A DNA stretch of 55,781 nt from positions 1-55,781 of the forward strand of contig CAYYYP010000019.1 of the NCBI GenBank assembly GCA_964475985.1, read 5' to 3'. A program made the position numbers and the translations under genes. The notes under the pieces were generated by a model. That model was not told where the DNA came from. It saw nothing but the letters and a program-made list of their open reading frames with translations, and made no database searches. Origin of the DNA: CAYYYP01 sp964475985 (GTDB lineage: Bacteria > Bdellovibrionota > UBA1018 > CAYHWW01). Of this stretch, positions 25,552-34,638 are shown in pieces. Every line of letters starts with the position of its first letter. Position 1 is the first letter of the stretch.

Positions 25552-26274
25552 GTGACCGTGGATTCACCGTTTGTTTCAAAGGATACAGTTGACCCGAAGG
25601 ATCAAAATGATGATGCCGAAATCGCGGCCGAGAATCAACATGATGACCTTGAGATTGATAACCTTCCCAATCGCCTCACTTTCCTAAGGGTGTTGCTGGT
25701 CCCCGTGGTGATCTGGGGCCTCATGACCGATGTGCCCTGGAAAAATCAGATCGCTTTCTGGGTTTTTGTCATTGCCGCCATTACGGATTATTTTGATGGC
25801 TATTACGCAAGGGCCAGAAAAATCATTACCATCATGGGACAGCTTTTAGACCCCCTCGCAGATAAACTTTTAATATTGAGTTCCCTGGCTATGCTGCAGC
25901 ACTTAGGCAGGATCCATCCCATCGTAGTGATTGTTCTGCTGAGTCGAGAGTTTGCCATCACGGGCCTAAGGGCCGTGGCTTCCGCCGAAGGCATTGTCAT
26001 CGCTGCAAGTGGGCTTGCCAAATGGAAAACTGTCGCCCAAATGATTGGCATTCCAGCTCTGATGTTAGGCAGCGGCATTCCGTTCATGAACAAATGGTTT
26101 CCCCCTCTTTTAGTAGGGGACATCTTCATTTACGGATCTCTTTTCATTTCCGTCTGGTCGGGGAAGGATTACGTCGTGGATTTTTTTCGGGCCATGGCGA
26201 GGCATCGACGTCAACGCCGCGAAGCCAGACAGCTCGCCCGACAAAAAAAATTACAAAGCAAAGGCATCCTTTAA
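25552..26274 (+). CDS. pgsA: CDP-diacylglycerol-glycerol-3-phosphate 3-phosphatidyltransferase
   Basis: 240 residues from a GTG start with GAGG about ten bases upstream. Makes phosphatidylglycerol phosphate, the precursor of phosphatidylglycerol and cardiolipin, in the inner membrane. The CDP-alcohol phosphotransferase signature is complete: DG-YY-AR, eight residues, G, three, D, three, D (within DYFDGYYARARKIITIMG and QLLDPLADK). The NLPNRLTFLRVLLVP start of the fold is also typical. About 45 acidic residues precede the first membrane helix, longer than usual, and a basic tail follows the last. Confidence 0.93.
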   Translation: MTVDSPFVSKDTVDPKDQNDDAEIAAENQHDDLEIDNLPNRLTFLRVLLVPVVIWGLMTDVPWKNQIAFWVFVIAAITDYFDGYYARARKIITIMGQLLDPLADKLLILSSLAMLQHLGRIHPIVVIVLLSREFAITGLRAVASAEGIVIAASGLAKWKTVAQMIGIPALMLGSGIPFMNKWFPPLLVGDIFIYGSLFISVWSGKDYVVDFFRAMARHRRQRREARQLARQKKLQSKGIL

Positions 26275-26342
26275 AAAAGCGCTTGATCTTCTTTGAACTT
26301 CAGAGTTACTTTGCGACAGGCATTCTTTAATCGGAATAACGG

Positions 26343-26419
26343 GCGGGCTTAGCTCAGTTGGCTAGAGCGTCACGTTGCCAACGTGAAGGTCGAGGGTTCG
26401 AGCCCCTTAGCCCGCTCCA
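26343..26419 (+). tRNA. tRNA-Gly (anticodon GCC)
   Basis: 77 bases fold as a full cloverleaf: acceptor GCGGGCT/AGCCCGC, D arm GCTC/GAGC, anticodon stem TCACG/CGTGA with loop TTGCCAA (anticodon GCC), T stem GAGGG/CCCTT with TTCGAGC loop, discriminator T and encoded CCA. A T-run follows directly and may act in termination. Confidence 0.97.
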
Positions 26420-26435
26420 TTTTTTAAAAATAGGT

Positions 26436-27650
26436 TTATTCCAAAGAAGCGCTACACAGCGCGCGCTTAAGCTCAATGTAAAGCTGGGCGTCTTGCCTTG
26501 GATCTAGTTTCAGAAAACTCTTAGCTAGGTCGTCATAGAACGTATCCCAGGCCAATCCTAAGCGTGTGCGTTCGTTTAAAAACAGTGCCCGTAGGTCGGG
26601 CCGGACGCTAAAGGCTAATGACCCTAAAAACCCCAGCACCCCGGCGACGGGAGCTAAATGGGGAACCACACTGCCGGAAACCGCACTAAGCAGACCCGTT
26701 ACGGAACCGATTCTCAGGTTACGGACCGTTGAAGCATTTTTAATAACGTCCCAGAAACTTACGGCGGGCATTAATGCAAGATGCTCAATAATTTGCTTTC
26801 GTAAAGGCATCAGCCAGGAATCATCTTTTTTAGCTTCGTTCCAAAAATTCCCAAGGGCCAACTGTAAATTTTCGGTTTGGGCCGTTTCAAACTGAGGGTC
26901 GAGTTGGGCGGTCAGAGGCCACGCGGCAAGCTCCATGGAGTCCTTTTGAATGATTTCTAAACAAGTCCTAAGTACACCTAAGGGCGAAGTTAGAGCCGAG
27001 CGAAGCTCTGGAGAAATAACATCATCAGGGCCTAAAGTTCCTAAGATTTCCTCAAGGCGACGGGTCTCTTCCTGAATTCGAATTTGTACAATTTCGTAAC
27101 GTTCGCGGTTTCGTAAATCAGCCGGGTAGTAGGTGCTTTGTTTCCGAAGTTCCGCCAAGAACCTGAAGCGATAGGCTTGAATGTCCGTCACTAGGCCAGC
27201 GGTTCGTCGATATTCGTCCATAAGTAACCTAAGTTCGCGCACAAACGGTGGCCTGGGCGTGGGACTGTCGCTACTTGAGCTAGCTGCCTGGAATTCATCT
27301 AAATCACGCGTAAGGGTTTCAATTCTTCGATAAAAATATAATCCAAGGTGCGACTTCATGCTTTCAGCCAAAGCCTGGCCAATGCGCAAGCTTCTCGCTT
27401 GTTCATCGTACCCTTGCCATTCACCCATCACCCTTAAGGCAACGCTTCTCCATACTTCCGTTTGAGCGCCGGGGATCGGATGGCTAAAAAATTCATCGTA
27501 ACCTAAAATTCTTAACCGGGCAGTAACCGCATCCACCGGTTCGGCAAAACCGCCGTCGGCCTTGACCGAAGGAAGGTGGACCAAAATTAATAAAAAAATC
27601 GTTAAACATTTTTGAAAAATTTGGTTTGGAATTAAATTTGTTGTTTTCAA
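26436..27650 (-). CDS. Exported protein of unknown function
   Basis: About 404 residues from a TTG at 27650. The open frame reaches a TTG at 27689, but that codon is the start of a TTGACA that looks like a -35 element, so the inner TTG is preferred; neither has a strong ribosome site. The N-terminus gives a signal peptide (KCLTIFLLILVHLPSVKA). The body is helical with many charged residues, followed by one hydrophobic stretch near residue 330 (GLLSAVSGSVVPHLAPVAGVL) that could enter a membrane. No domain recognised. The gene lies downstream of the outer-membrane protein gene on the same strand. Confidence 0.55.
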   Translation of the reverse strand: MKTTNLIPNQIFQKCLTIFLLILVHLPSVKADGGFAEPVDAVTARLRILGYDEFFSHPIPGAQTEVWRSVALRVMGEWQGYDEQARSLRIGQALAESMKSHLGLYFYRRIETLTRDLDEFQAASSSSDSPTPRPPFVRELRLLMDEYRRTAGLVTDIQAYRFRFLAELRKQSTYYPADLRNRERYEIVQIRIQEETRRLEEILGTLGPDDVISPELRSALTSPLGVLRTCLEIIQKDSMELAAWPLTAQLDPQFETAQTENLQLALGNFWNEAKKDDSWLMPLRKQIIEHLALMPAVSFWDVIKNASTVRNLRIGSVTGLLSAVSGSVVPHLAPVAGVLGFLGSLAFSVRPDLRALFLNERTRLGLAWDTFYDDLAKSFLKLDPRQDAQLYIELKRALCSASLE

Positions 27651-27744
27651 GGTAACGCATACTGATCTGAGGGGCGCCCAGTTTGTCAAGCCTAGCGTGC
27701 CGCAGCGCTAGAGCGAGGAAAACCTGGCCCTAAAAAACCTTGCG

Positions 27745-28788
27745 CTAAAAAGCGACTTTCAAACTCCAGTTCAGAAACCAATCCGATCGCAGAATAAGAT
27801 TTCCGCGGTCCTTATTTAAAAAACCACGCCCCTCATAAATGGAGCGATCAAAACTACGGCCAGCTTGCAGCTCAGCTAAAATAGAATGTAAAAAAAGCAT
27901 CCGCCCACCTACGCTCAGTTTTTGCTCCTGAAGGGTTAAACGATCCCGCGACTGGAGACGATCACTCAATATGTAATTCTGTTGTGCGAACGCGTAAGCA
28001 AGAAATGCCTGCCCCTGATTCAACTTACCGTACGTAAGCGCCGATTGAACATTGGTCGTAAAAATCGAAAGGGAAAAGGCCCACGGGTCCAGGGGCGTCC
28101 ACTGCAAAGATATGACCGGAAAACCAAAAATACCGGTGAAGGTCGGCGTTCGATAAAGATACAGGAACCCTGGTAAAGGGATGTAGTTTGCAAAGTTGCC
28201 GTTGTTAGTGAGGTACAACATCAGAACCCAGTATCCGTTTTGTGAGCCTGGAAAACCATAGTGGGCATTCAAGCTAAAACTCATATCTTTTGCTTTATTA
28301 AAAGGTTGATCGCCGGCGTAACCAAAAGTTGTGCGCAAGCCCCAATTCTTTTTGTCCGCTAGCTCATGATAATGTTGAGCGCCCGCCTCGTAACGAAATA
28401 GGTTACGGGGCACAGCCTTGCCAGAATTAAGACTCAGATTTTCGGAAAATTGCAGTCTCGCGGCGGCAAGGGATAATGCAAAGGTGTCGGATTCTCCTTT
28501 AAAGACCGGCACGGCAACGCTTGTTTTATTCTCAAGGAATGCTGGCTCGTTAAATCCTGGCAGAAATCTGCCTTCATAGGAAAAAAGTCCAATGGGTTTA
28601 CCAATGGCATTGGGCCCGCCAAAGGCGCTGAATGCCCCACCGCCACGGGACGCAGCGTCCCGTCTTCGCTGAATAGCTTGTTCGGTGAGTCGGGGGTCTT
28701 TGGTGACGTTTGCCTGCTGCGCATATCCCAGGGTAAAACAATTTGCCGCAAGCAACGCGATTCCAATCGATTTTAAATAACGTTTCAT
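27745..28788 (-). CDS. Outer-membrane beta-barrel-like protein
   Basis: 347 residues with a signal peptide (MKRYLKSIGIALLAANCFTLGYAQ). The mature part shows alternating hydrophobic/polar strands with aromatic girdles (FLYLYRTPTFTGIFGFPVISLQW, LSVGGRMLFLHSILAELQAGR) and ends in the barrel signature LKVAF with terminal phenylalanine. A porin-like or other outer-membrane role is likely; no exact family is recognised. It starts eight bases after the aminotransferase stop, so the two may share a transcript. Confidence 0.65.
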   Translation of the reverse strand: MKRYLKSIGIALLAANCFTLGYAQQANVTKDPRLTEQAIQRRRDAASRGGGAFSAFGGPNAIGKPIGLFSYEGRFLPGFNEPAFLENKTSVAVPVFKGESDTFALSLAAARLQFSENLSLNSGKAVPRNLFRYEAGAQHYHELADKKNWGLRTTFGYAGDQPFNKAKDMSFSLNAHYGFPGSQNGYWVLMLYLTNNGNFANYIPLPGFLYLYRTPTFTGIFGFPVISLQWTPLDPWAFSLSIFTTNVQSALTYGKLNQGQAFLAYAFAQQNYILSDRLQSRDRLTLQEQKLSVGGRMLFLHSILAELQAGRSFDRSIYEGRGFLNKDRGNLILRSDWFLNWSLKVAF

Positions 28789-28796
28789 TGTGACCT

Positions 28797-30284
28797 TTAA
28801 ATAGAAGTTGTTTGAGGTAGAACTGACTCGCTATTGAGCACCAAGCTCTCTTTCCTGCCAACGCCTAACGCGGACCTGGCCATGGACAATCCCACGTCCC
28901 ATAGCCCGCCGGGAAAACGATGAGCTTCTTCCACAACGCTCGTGAGTGCGCTCACGAAGGCATCAATCTCTTCACAGGTTACGATGAGCGGGGGCGAGAG
29001 CTTTAAAACATTCAGGTTATGACCGGCAACTTGCGTTAAAAAACCATACTGCGAAAGCAGGGGCACAGTGATCATTTGGCCGAACAACCCCTTATTGGCT
29101 TTTTGTATCAAAGACCAACCCAGTTTAAGTTTTCTACTTTGAGGTGCAGCAAACTCAACCGCGATCATGAGGCCCCTTCCCCTCACCTCTTTCACGAGTT
29201 CGAACGGGGCGAGTTTTTCTCGAAGTCTCGATAGGAAGTACTCTCCGTGGCTTGACGCTCTTGACAATAAATCTTGTTTATCAATTTGATCAACCACACT
29301 AAGAGCCGCCGCCATGGCGAGGTTATTTTCACTAAAAGTCGAAGAATGCACCACACAACGATCGAGGCGATTAAAAACTTTTTCAAAAACTTTTGCGCTG
29401 CCAAGCGTCGCCGATACCGGCACCATGCCATTGCTCAGTGCCTTTGAAAGGCAAACGAGATCAGGCCTCAAATTCCAGTGCTCAAAAGCAAAAAATTTTC
29501 CGGTTCGTCCCATCCCCGTTTGAATCTCGTCCAGAATCAAAAGAGTTCCGTACTTTTCACAAAGCCTCTGCAACTCATCCCACTGAGTTTGGCTGAGTTC
29601 CCGTACGCCGCCTTCGCCCTGAATGGGTTCAATAATGATCGCGGCCACGTCTTGTTGTTTGAGTTCTTTTTCTAAAACTTTCATATCGCCGTAGGGCAAG
29701 CAGAGACATCCCGGCAAGAAGGGACCAAAACCTTCGCGCCATGATTCATCACCGCAAAGCGAAAGTGCCCCCATGCTGACGCCGTGGAAACCTTTATCAA
29801 ATGAAATGAGTCTGGGCCTTTTGGTGGCGGCTTTTGCGAATTTAAGGGCGCATTCAACGGCCTCCGCACCCGAGTTTCCAAAATAGGCGTATTGCAGTTT
29901 TTTTGAAGGATCCCGGGCAATCAACTCTTGGGCAAGGAGCCCTGAAAAAAGTGGGATGTCCATCTGCACTAAATTAGGCCAGGATTGAGATAAGACTTCC
30001 CTCAGCGTTTCCAGCAATGGTTCCGGATTATGCCCCAGATTAAATACGCTATACCCACCCAGAAAATCCCGCACTTCGCGCCCCGTTTCGTCCCATAGGC
30101 TTAGTCCCTTGGCTTTGACATATTTTCGGTCAAACCCAATGATCTTTAAAACCTTTGGCAATTGCGGGTTGATAAATTGCCCATGAAGCGCCGAAAGACC
30201 CGCCGTTCCTTTAGCGTGCTGCCATTTTTGGCCCAAAAACCCCATATCGCAAGCCCCCCCACCCTTGTAAATAACCGTAACCAT
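28797..30284 (-). CDS. PLP-dependent class III aminotransferase
   Basis: 495 residues from the ATG at 30284, chosen because AGGGA lies seven bases upstream; ATGs at 30329 and 30245 are alternatives. The fold-type I motifs are clear: FGNSGAEAVECALKFAKAAT, GFHGVSMGALSL, LILDEIQTGMGRTG (cofactor aspartate) and CLSKALSNGMVPVSATLG with the PLP lysine. Class III members act on omega-amino groups (ornithine, putrescine, GABA and similar). The exact substrate is unclear. The C-terminal about 40 residues are an extra tail. Divergent from the PAS-like gene. Confidence 0.85.
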   Translation of the reverse strand: MVTVIYKGGGACDMGFLGQKWQHAKGTAGLSALHGQFINPQLPKVLKIIGFDRKYVKAKGLSLWDETGREVRDFLGGYSVFNLGHNPEPLLETLREVLSQSWPNLVQMDIPLFSGLLAQELIARDPSKKLQYAYFGNSGAEAVECALKFAKAATKRPRLISFDKGFHGVSMGALSLCGDESWREGFGPFLPGCLCLPYGDMKVLEKELKQQDVAAIIIEPIQGEGGVRELSQTQWDELQRLCEKYGTLLILDEIQTGMGRTGKFFAFEHWNLRPDLVCLSKALSNGMVPVSATLGSAKVFEKVFNRLDRCVVHSSTFSENNLAMAAALSVVDQIDKQDLLSRASSHGEYFLSRLREKLAPFELVKEVRGRGLMIAVEFAAPQSRKLKLGWSLIQKANKGLFGQMITVPLLSQYGFLTQVAGHNLNVLKLSPPLIVTCEEIDAFVSALTSVVEEAHRFPGGLWDVGLSMARSALGVGRKESLVLNSESVLPQTTSI

Positions 30285-30359
30285 CAATTCATCCCTGGGC
30301 AAGGGCGACGGCAGACATTTCCCCCTCATGAAAAAGAAATGACTAGACGATAAAAGTCT

Positions 30360-31418
30360 GTGACCAATCCTAACGAAACATTTTCAGAACCCACCAAAAA
30401 CCTGGTTCTGATTTTAGTGATCGGAAAAAATGATATTCCGCTCATGGGCATGGGCCCACTTTGGAATTCAGGGCAATCCGGCGCCCCGCACATCCCCTGG
30501 TGGAATCACTTCGATGGCCTCACTTTAGAAGCGGCCGCAGAGATTTTAGCATTTTCTTCAAGCCATGGGCGAAGCGTCGATCTCGTTTTTAAAAGAGCGC
30601 AACTCCCGTCTGAGGATGGTGAATTAAAGCCAGTTAACCTACGAATGAGTTTCTTTCAGAAAGGGCCTTTCGTTTTGGTATTAGGGTTTCAACCAGAAGC
30701 GTCACCCCTGCACGCCACCCATGTTTCAGTTCCTGATTTTTGGGAAAATTTCCCACACCCAGGTTTTGGTTTAGACATGACTCAAAGCATCCCCAAAATT
30801 AAATTTTGGAACTGCTTAGCAACATCTGAGTGGAAGCTAAGCAAGGAACAAGTGCTCGGACATGAACTTGAAACGCTTCTGAAACAGACTGACTGCACCC
30901 ATCTAAAAATTTTTCTATCAGATGAAAGTCTTACGGAAGTAGAATGCATTTGTGAGCCTGATGCGCTTGAAGCGTTAGCATCGCCCTGTGAGGACTCATT
31001 CACTAAAATCATAAAAAGGGTCGTAGTGAAGGAAGCGGATAAAACTACATTTCAATTTGTATGGGTTGAAAATATAAAACGAGAGGAAACCGCGGCAAAC
31101 ACTGATTTGAACTTAGAACTTCAAGCCCAGGCCCTGGGGATCGTTCATTGGAACCTTAATCTGTTTAAGGAGTTCCAAGTCGAAAAAGGTACACCAGAGG
31201 AAATTCAGAAGTCATTTTATCTTTTGCTGGAACGTGAGCCTGCCTTTAAGGATTTCATAGGCAAGCTGGCCGGACCGAATACCTCTAACGTGACCTACCA
31301 GAAGATAGTTTTATCCAACGGTCAGACCGTAAGAAGTTGGAGTAAAGGAAACTGCGGTTTTTTTGCGGGGTTGCCTTTGCCGGAAGTATTTCAAAATAAT
31401 CAGCCTAAAGTAGCGTAA
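30360..31418 (+). CDS. PAS-domain-like protein without an output domain
   Basis: 352 residues from a GTG start; no signal or membrane segment, so cytoplasmic. Two stretches look like diverged PAS sensor domains: residues about 12-120, and about 145-240 beginning IPKIKFWNCLATSEWKLSKEQVLGHEL, which follows the PAS pattern of a tryptophan-asparagine turn and a Y/W-ELLG-like helix. A third region near the end is similar in shape. No kinase, cyclase or DNA-binding domain follows. The ligand and partner are unknown. The family call rests on pattern only. Confidence 0.5.
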   Translation: MTNPNETFSEPTKNLVLILVIGKNDIPLMGMGPLWNSGQSGAPHIPWWNHFDGLTLEAAAEILAFSSSHGRSVDLVFKRAQLPSEDGELKPVNLRMSFFQKGPFVLVLGFQPEASPLHATHVSVPDFWENFPHPGFGLDMTQSIPKIKFWNCLATSEWKLSKEQVLGHELETLLKQTDCTHLKIFLSDESLTEVECICEPDALEALASPCEDSFTKIIKRVVVKEADKTTFQFVWVENIKREETAANTDLNLELQAQALGIVHWNLNLFKEFQVEKGTPEEIQKSFYLLLEREPAFKDFIGKLAGPNTSNVTYQKIVLSNGQTVRSWSKGNCGFFAGLPLPEVFQNNQPKVA

Positions 31419-31434
31419 ACGTTAGCCTCTGTAG

Positions 31435-34400
31435 TTAGATCAGATGATTTTCTTGGAGTACCGCAAGCACGCGCAACCTTTCGGCTTCCCAGTAATTCTG
31501 TACCTTTTTAAGACGCCCAGGCACACTTCGGGATTCAGGGTTAGCCATCTCCCAACCCTTTGCCTCGGCCTTGACAAATTTTCTCGCGTAGTAACTTAAG
31601 AAACTTTCACCCTTATTCAAAAGTTTTCGACTGACTAAAAGGTCGTAGAAATCTTTGATAACATTTTGGGCAACCACATCATCTTCAAGGGGCCAAGGAG
31701 ATCCATCCCCTAGAGGGCCCCGTAGCATGTAATCATAAAATCCCCAGATGCTTACGGCAAAATATTCGATGCTCTGGGAGCGAAGCTTAGGCCAAAACTC
31801 CCGCGGTACTTTCAGTAGATCAGGAAATTTTGCGATCAAGCCCCGATCCGATTTTTCAGATAAGTCATTCCAATTGGTTACTAAAAAATGAGTACCTTCA
31901 AAATTATCGGGATTAATTCCCCTAAGGCTTGGGTACTGGTCTAAATACGGGGCCAATGGATTCGTGTACTCGTACTGATGGGCTAACGGCAGAAACCTGG
32001 TTACCAGTGAACGTAACATAGGCACGGCCGTGGGCCCGGCGTCTTGATCGGCGTGACCTTGATTCAGGCAGATCCGATTGCCAAAAAACCGAAACGCTTG
32101 AGGATTATCTGAAACAATTCCCCGTTGAATCGTACTCAGTTCGGCCGCATCACTATTGGCCCGATCCATTGCACTTCTTAATACTCCGGTAATTTCACCT
32201 CGGTCCAGCTGTTCATAAACTTGTTCAGTTTGCAGAGGTAAAGTCTCGGGGTTCGACGGTGACATCAGCGAATAAACGGGTATCATCCGTACCATTTCCA
32301 TGTCGCCGGAATAGGCCATAGCGTGGGCGATTCCGTCTAAGGATCCCATGCTTCGTCCGAGCCAGGTTCCCGGAATTTTATTAAACTCCATCGCCGATAA
32401 TCCCATTTCGATCCCGGCACGCGCCCTCTGGTAACGGATGAGTCGTTCCGTAAATGCAATATTGGCTAATAAATTAGGAAGGCCAGGACCAACGCCCGCG
32501 TGGGCCATATCGGCCGCCATGGGGTCTAGGCCTTGAGCTAAACTAAGTGGCATATTGGTAGACCAGCTCACACCATGGGATCTCGTGGTACCGGCACCAT
32601 GGACTTTGAATACAAGGGGCCCGATGGGCAAAGTGTGATGCCCCGCCCCTACCGTCATAGGATTGGTCATATTGAGAATATTTGAAGACGGTTTTGGCCA
32701 AAGCACGGAAGTTCCGAGATCTGCTACATACTGCAGGGAAAAATGAAGACCAGGAAATGTGATCATGCTGCCATCCACCGAAACAAAGGGCGAAAGCATT
32801 CCAAAAGCTCCGTAGCTCGACCAAACTTGAAGATCTTTTCTGAACTTAGCCATAAGACCAAGGGAGAAAATAAAGTTGTCCCCCGAGTTACTGCGGGAGA
32901 AAATTAAGCTGTCCTCCGTGTTAGTGCTCTCCCCCCCACCCCAGGCGGCTAGGAAAGCAACAGCAATATGGTATTTTCTAAGCTCAACTCCCGTAAGTTC
33001 TCGGCCAGCTCCCCGATCCCTGATTGAGACCGCCTGTTGGTACAAACTTCTGGTTTGGGTTTCCTTGTCCTTCGTAGTGACTTCTTTTCTCAGATCTTCT
33101 AAGAATTTTTGGTTTAAATTAGGCAGTTCTTCATAAAGATTTTCCAAAAACTGGTTCATTGCTAGAGGCAACCCTTCAAACCAGGGTGCACTTAACTGCG
33201 CCGCGTCCGTTTGAAAAAGGGTTTCCCAACTTGAAATTTCTCCTGGCCTTAGAGGCCGACTAGGGTCGGAGGTCGACTGGGAAATGGCGTCACGAATGAT
33301 GCCGTCATCAAACGCTTCCGTGACGGTGGCTTTTAACGCACGAAAGACCCGATCTTGCTGTACAGATCTTTGTTCAAACCAAAGGCTTCCAATCTTGATG
33401 TCATACTCTAGAATTTGCCTCAGCGGAGGTGAACCTTCTTCCCCAAACGCCCGCGAAAAATTCTGTATTAGCCAAGTAATGACGGCCTGCGGTTGATCAT
33501 CTTTTTCCACCAGCCATGGAAATTGAGTTACCAACCATTGCCGCAGACTTGCCTGCTTTGTTTCTAGAGGCGCGGATTCAGTGAGCATGGCCGCTAGGGT
33601 AGACGACCCGCTTTGAGCCTCTTCATGCAGACGCTTTTGAATCAAATCGATGAACGAAAAAATTTTTCGCCCCTTTACCCTGGGATTTGCAATAGCGCTT
33701 GCAAGCCTAGAGTAAATATTGGGACTCACTTCGGCATCGGGGGTTTGCGCCGCGATAACTGGTTCGCCAGGTACAGTTGCCGATAGCTCATTCTGCATCT
33801 CCATATAACTCAACAAAAATGCCGTCGAAGTGGAGTAGAGATTCTTTAACTGCCCAAGGGTTGGGCCAAAAATCTTTTCTCGGAAGGCCTGATAACTTTC
33901 AGAGATCAGGTGGGATCCCGTCTGAATTAAAAACGCATTCCAAAGATTAAAGCTGGCCTCTCCTTGCTGATTGTAAACCACCGTTTGGTGGCTCATATGA
34001 TCAAAAATTCTCGCGGCTGCAATGAAATCATCGTGATCTCCGATGAGGGTGTTGGGTCGATTTAGAGTTGCGCCCCCCCCTTCTCGAAAAAGAAGGCCCT
34101 GGGAATTCGCGCCGCGGTCGATTTGGTGAAAAACATTTGCCGATCCTGCCAGTACGCTCTGAACTCCGCGCATGGCGGAAGTCCTGGCATGAATGCGTTC
34201 AGTTACCGTTTGAATCACCTGAGCTTTTACTCTAGAGGCAGTCTCTGGACTAGCTGCTGCCGTCAGGGCAAAAGCGCAAACGCCATTTTCTCCACTAAGC
34301 CCGGCGCCCAAAATCCAGGTCTGATGACCAATGGAACGCAAACTCGCGTTCGCCCGAGCCACGGCTACGCCGTCAGCCGCGTAGGTCACGACACTAGTGG

Positions 34401-34485
34401 ACCACGTAGTTGAAATCGCAAAAAATAAAATCACGAAAAAACGAACCTGAAGAATATTTTTTTTCAAATTTTTTTTGTATCTCAA
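31435..34485 (-). CDS. Very large exported protein of unknown function
   Basis: 1016 residues from a TTG start at 34485; a second TTG at 34467 would also give a signal peptide (FFVILFFAISTTW followed by cleavage near YA). The mature protein is about 980 residues, mostly helical in the first half, with an internal repetitive-looking region rich in polar residues and a glycine/proline-rich middle part (MTNPMTVGAGHHTLPIGPLV). No recognised domain, no lipobox. Its size, export signal and position between a PAS-like protein and a glycosidase operon suggest an envelope or secreted role. Two cysteines are visible. Confidence 0.6.
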   Translation of the reverse strand: MRYKKNLKKNILQVRFFVILFFAISTTWSTSVVTYAADGVAVARANASLRSIGHQTWILGAGLSGENGVCAFALTAAASPETASRVKAQVIQTVTERIHARTSAMRGVQSVLAGSANVFHQIDRGANSQGLLFREGGGATLNRPNTLIGDHDDFIAAARIFDHMSHQTVVYNQQGEASFNLWNAFLIQTGSHLISESYQAFREKIFGPTLGQLKNLYSTSTAFLLSYMEMQNELSATVPGEPVIAAQTPDAEVSPNIYSRLASAIANPRVKGRKIFSFIDLIQKRLHEEAQSGSSTLAAMLTESAPLETKQASLRQWLVTQFPWLVEKDDQPQAVITWLIQNFSRAFGEEGSPPLRQILEYDIKIGSLWFEQRSVQQDRVFRALKATVTEAFDDGIIRDAISQSTSDPSRPLRPGEISSWETLFQTDAAQLSAPWFEGLPLAMNQFLENLYEELPNLNQKFLEDLRKEVTTKDKETQTRSLYQQAVSIRDRGAGRELTGVELRKYHIAVAFLAAWGGGESTNTEDSLIFSRSNSGDNFIFSLGLMAKFRKDLQVWSSYGAFGMLSPFVSVDGSMITFPGLHFSLQYVADLGTSVLWPKPSSNILNMTNPMTVGAGHHTLPIGPLVFKVHGAGTTRSHGVSWSTNMPLSLAQGLDPMAADMAHAGVGPGLPNLLANIAFTERLIRYQRARAGIEMGLSAMEFNKIPGTWLGRSMGSLDGIAHAMAYSGDMEMVRMIPVYSLMSPSNPETLPLQTEQVYEQLDRGEITGVLRSAMDRANSDAAELSTIQRGIVSDNPQAFRFFGNRICLNQGHADQDAGPTAVPMLRSLVTRFLPLAHQYEYTNPLAPYLDQYPSLRGINPDNFEGTHFLVTNWNDLSEKSDRGLIAKFPDLLKVPREFWPKLRSQSIEYFAVSIWGFYDYMLRGPLGDGSPWPLEDDVVAQNVIKDFYDLLVSRKLLNKGESFLSYYARKFVKAEAKGWEMANPESRSVPGRLKKVQNYWEAERLRVLAVLQENHLI

Positions 34486-34638
34486 AGCCGCGTAAAAATC
34501 TCCTTGGTTGAACTCAAAGCAAGAGATTGTAAGTACTTGAACTTTCCTGCTTCATCAAGTTCTCGGCATAACTTTTGTTTGCTTGCCAGGAGCAAAAAAG
34601 AAAGCCCGGATATTGCCTAGAATAGGGAGGTGTCACGG

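Noticed and set aside
27684..27689. TTG at 27687-27689 as start of the exported protein
   Set aside because: It is the first codon of a TTGACA sequence that looks more like a -35 box, and starting there gives a poorer signal peptide.
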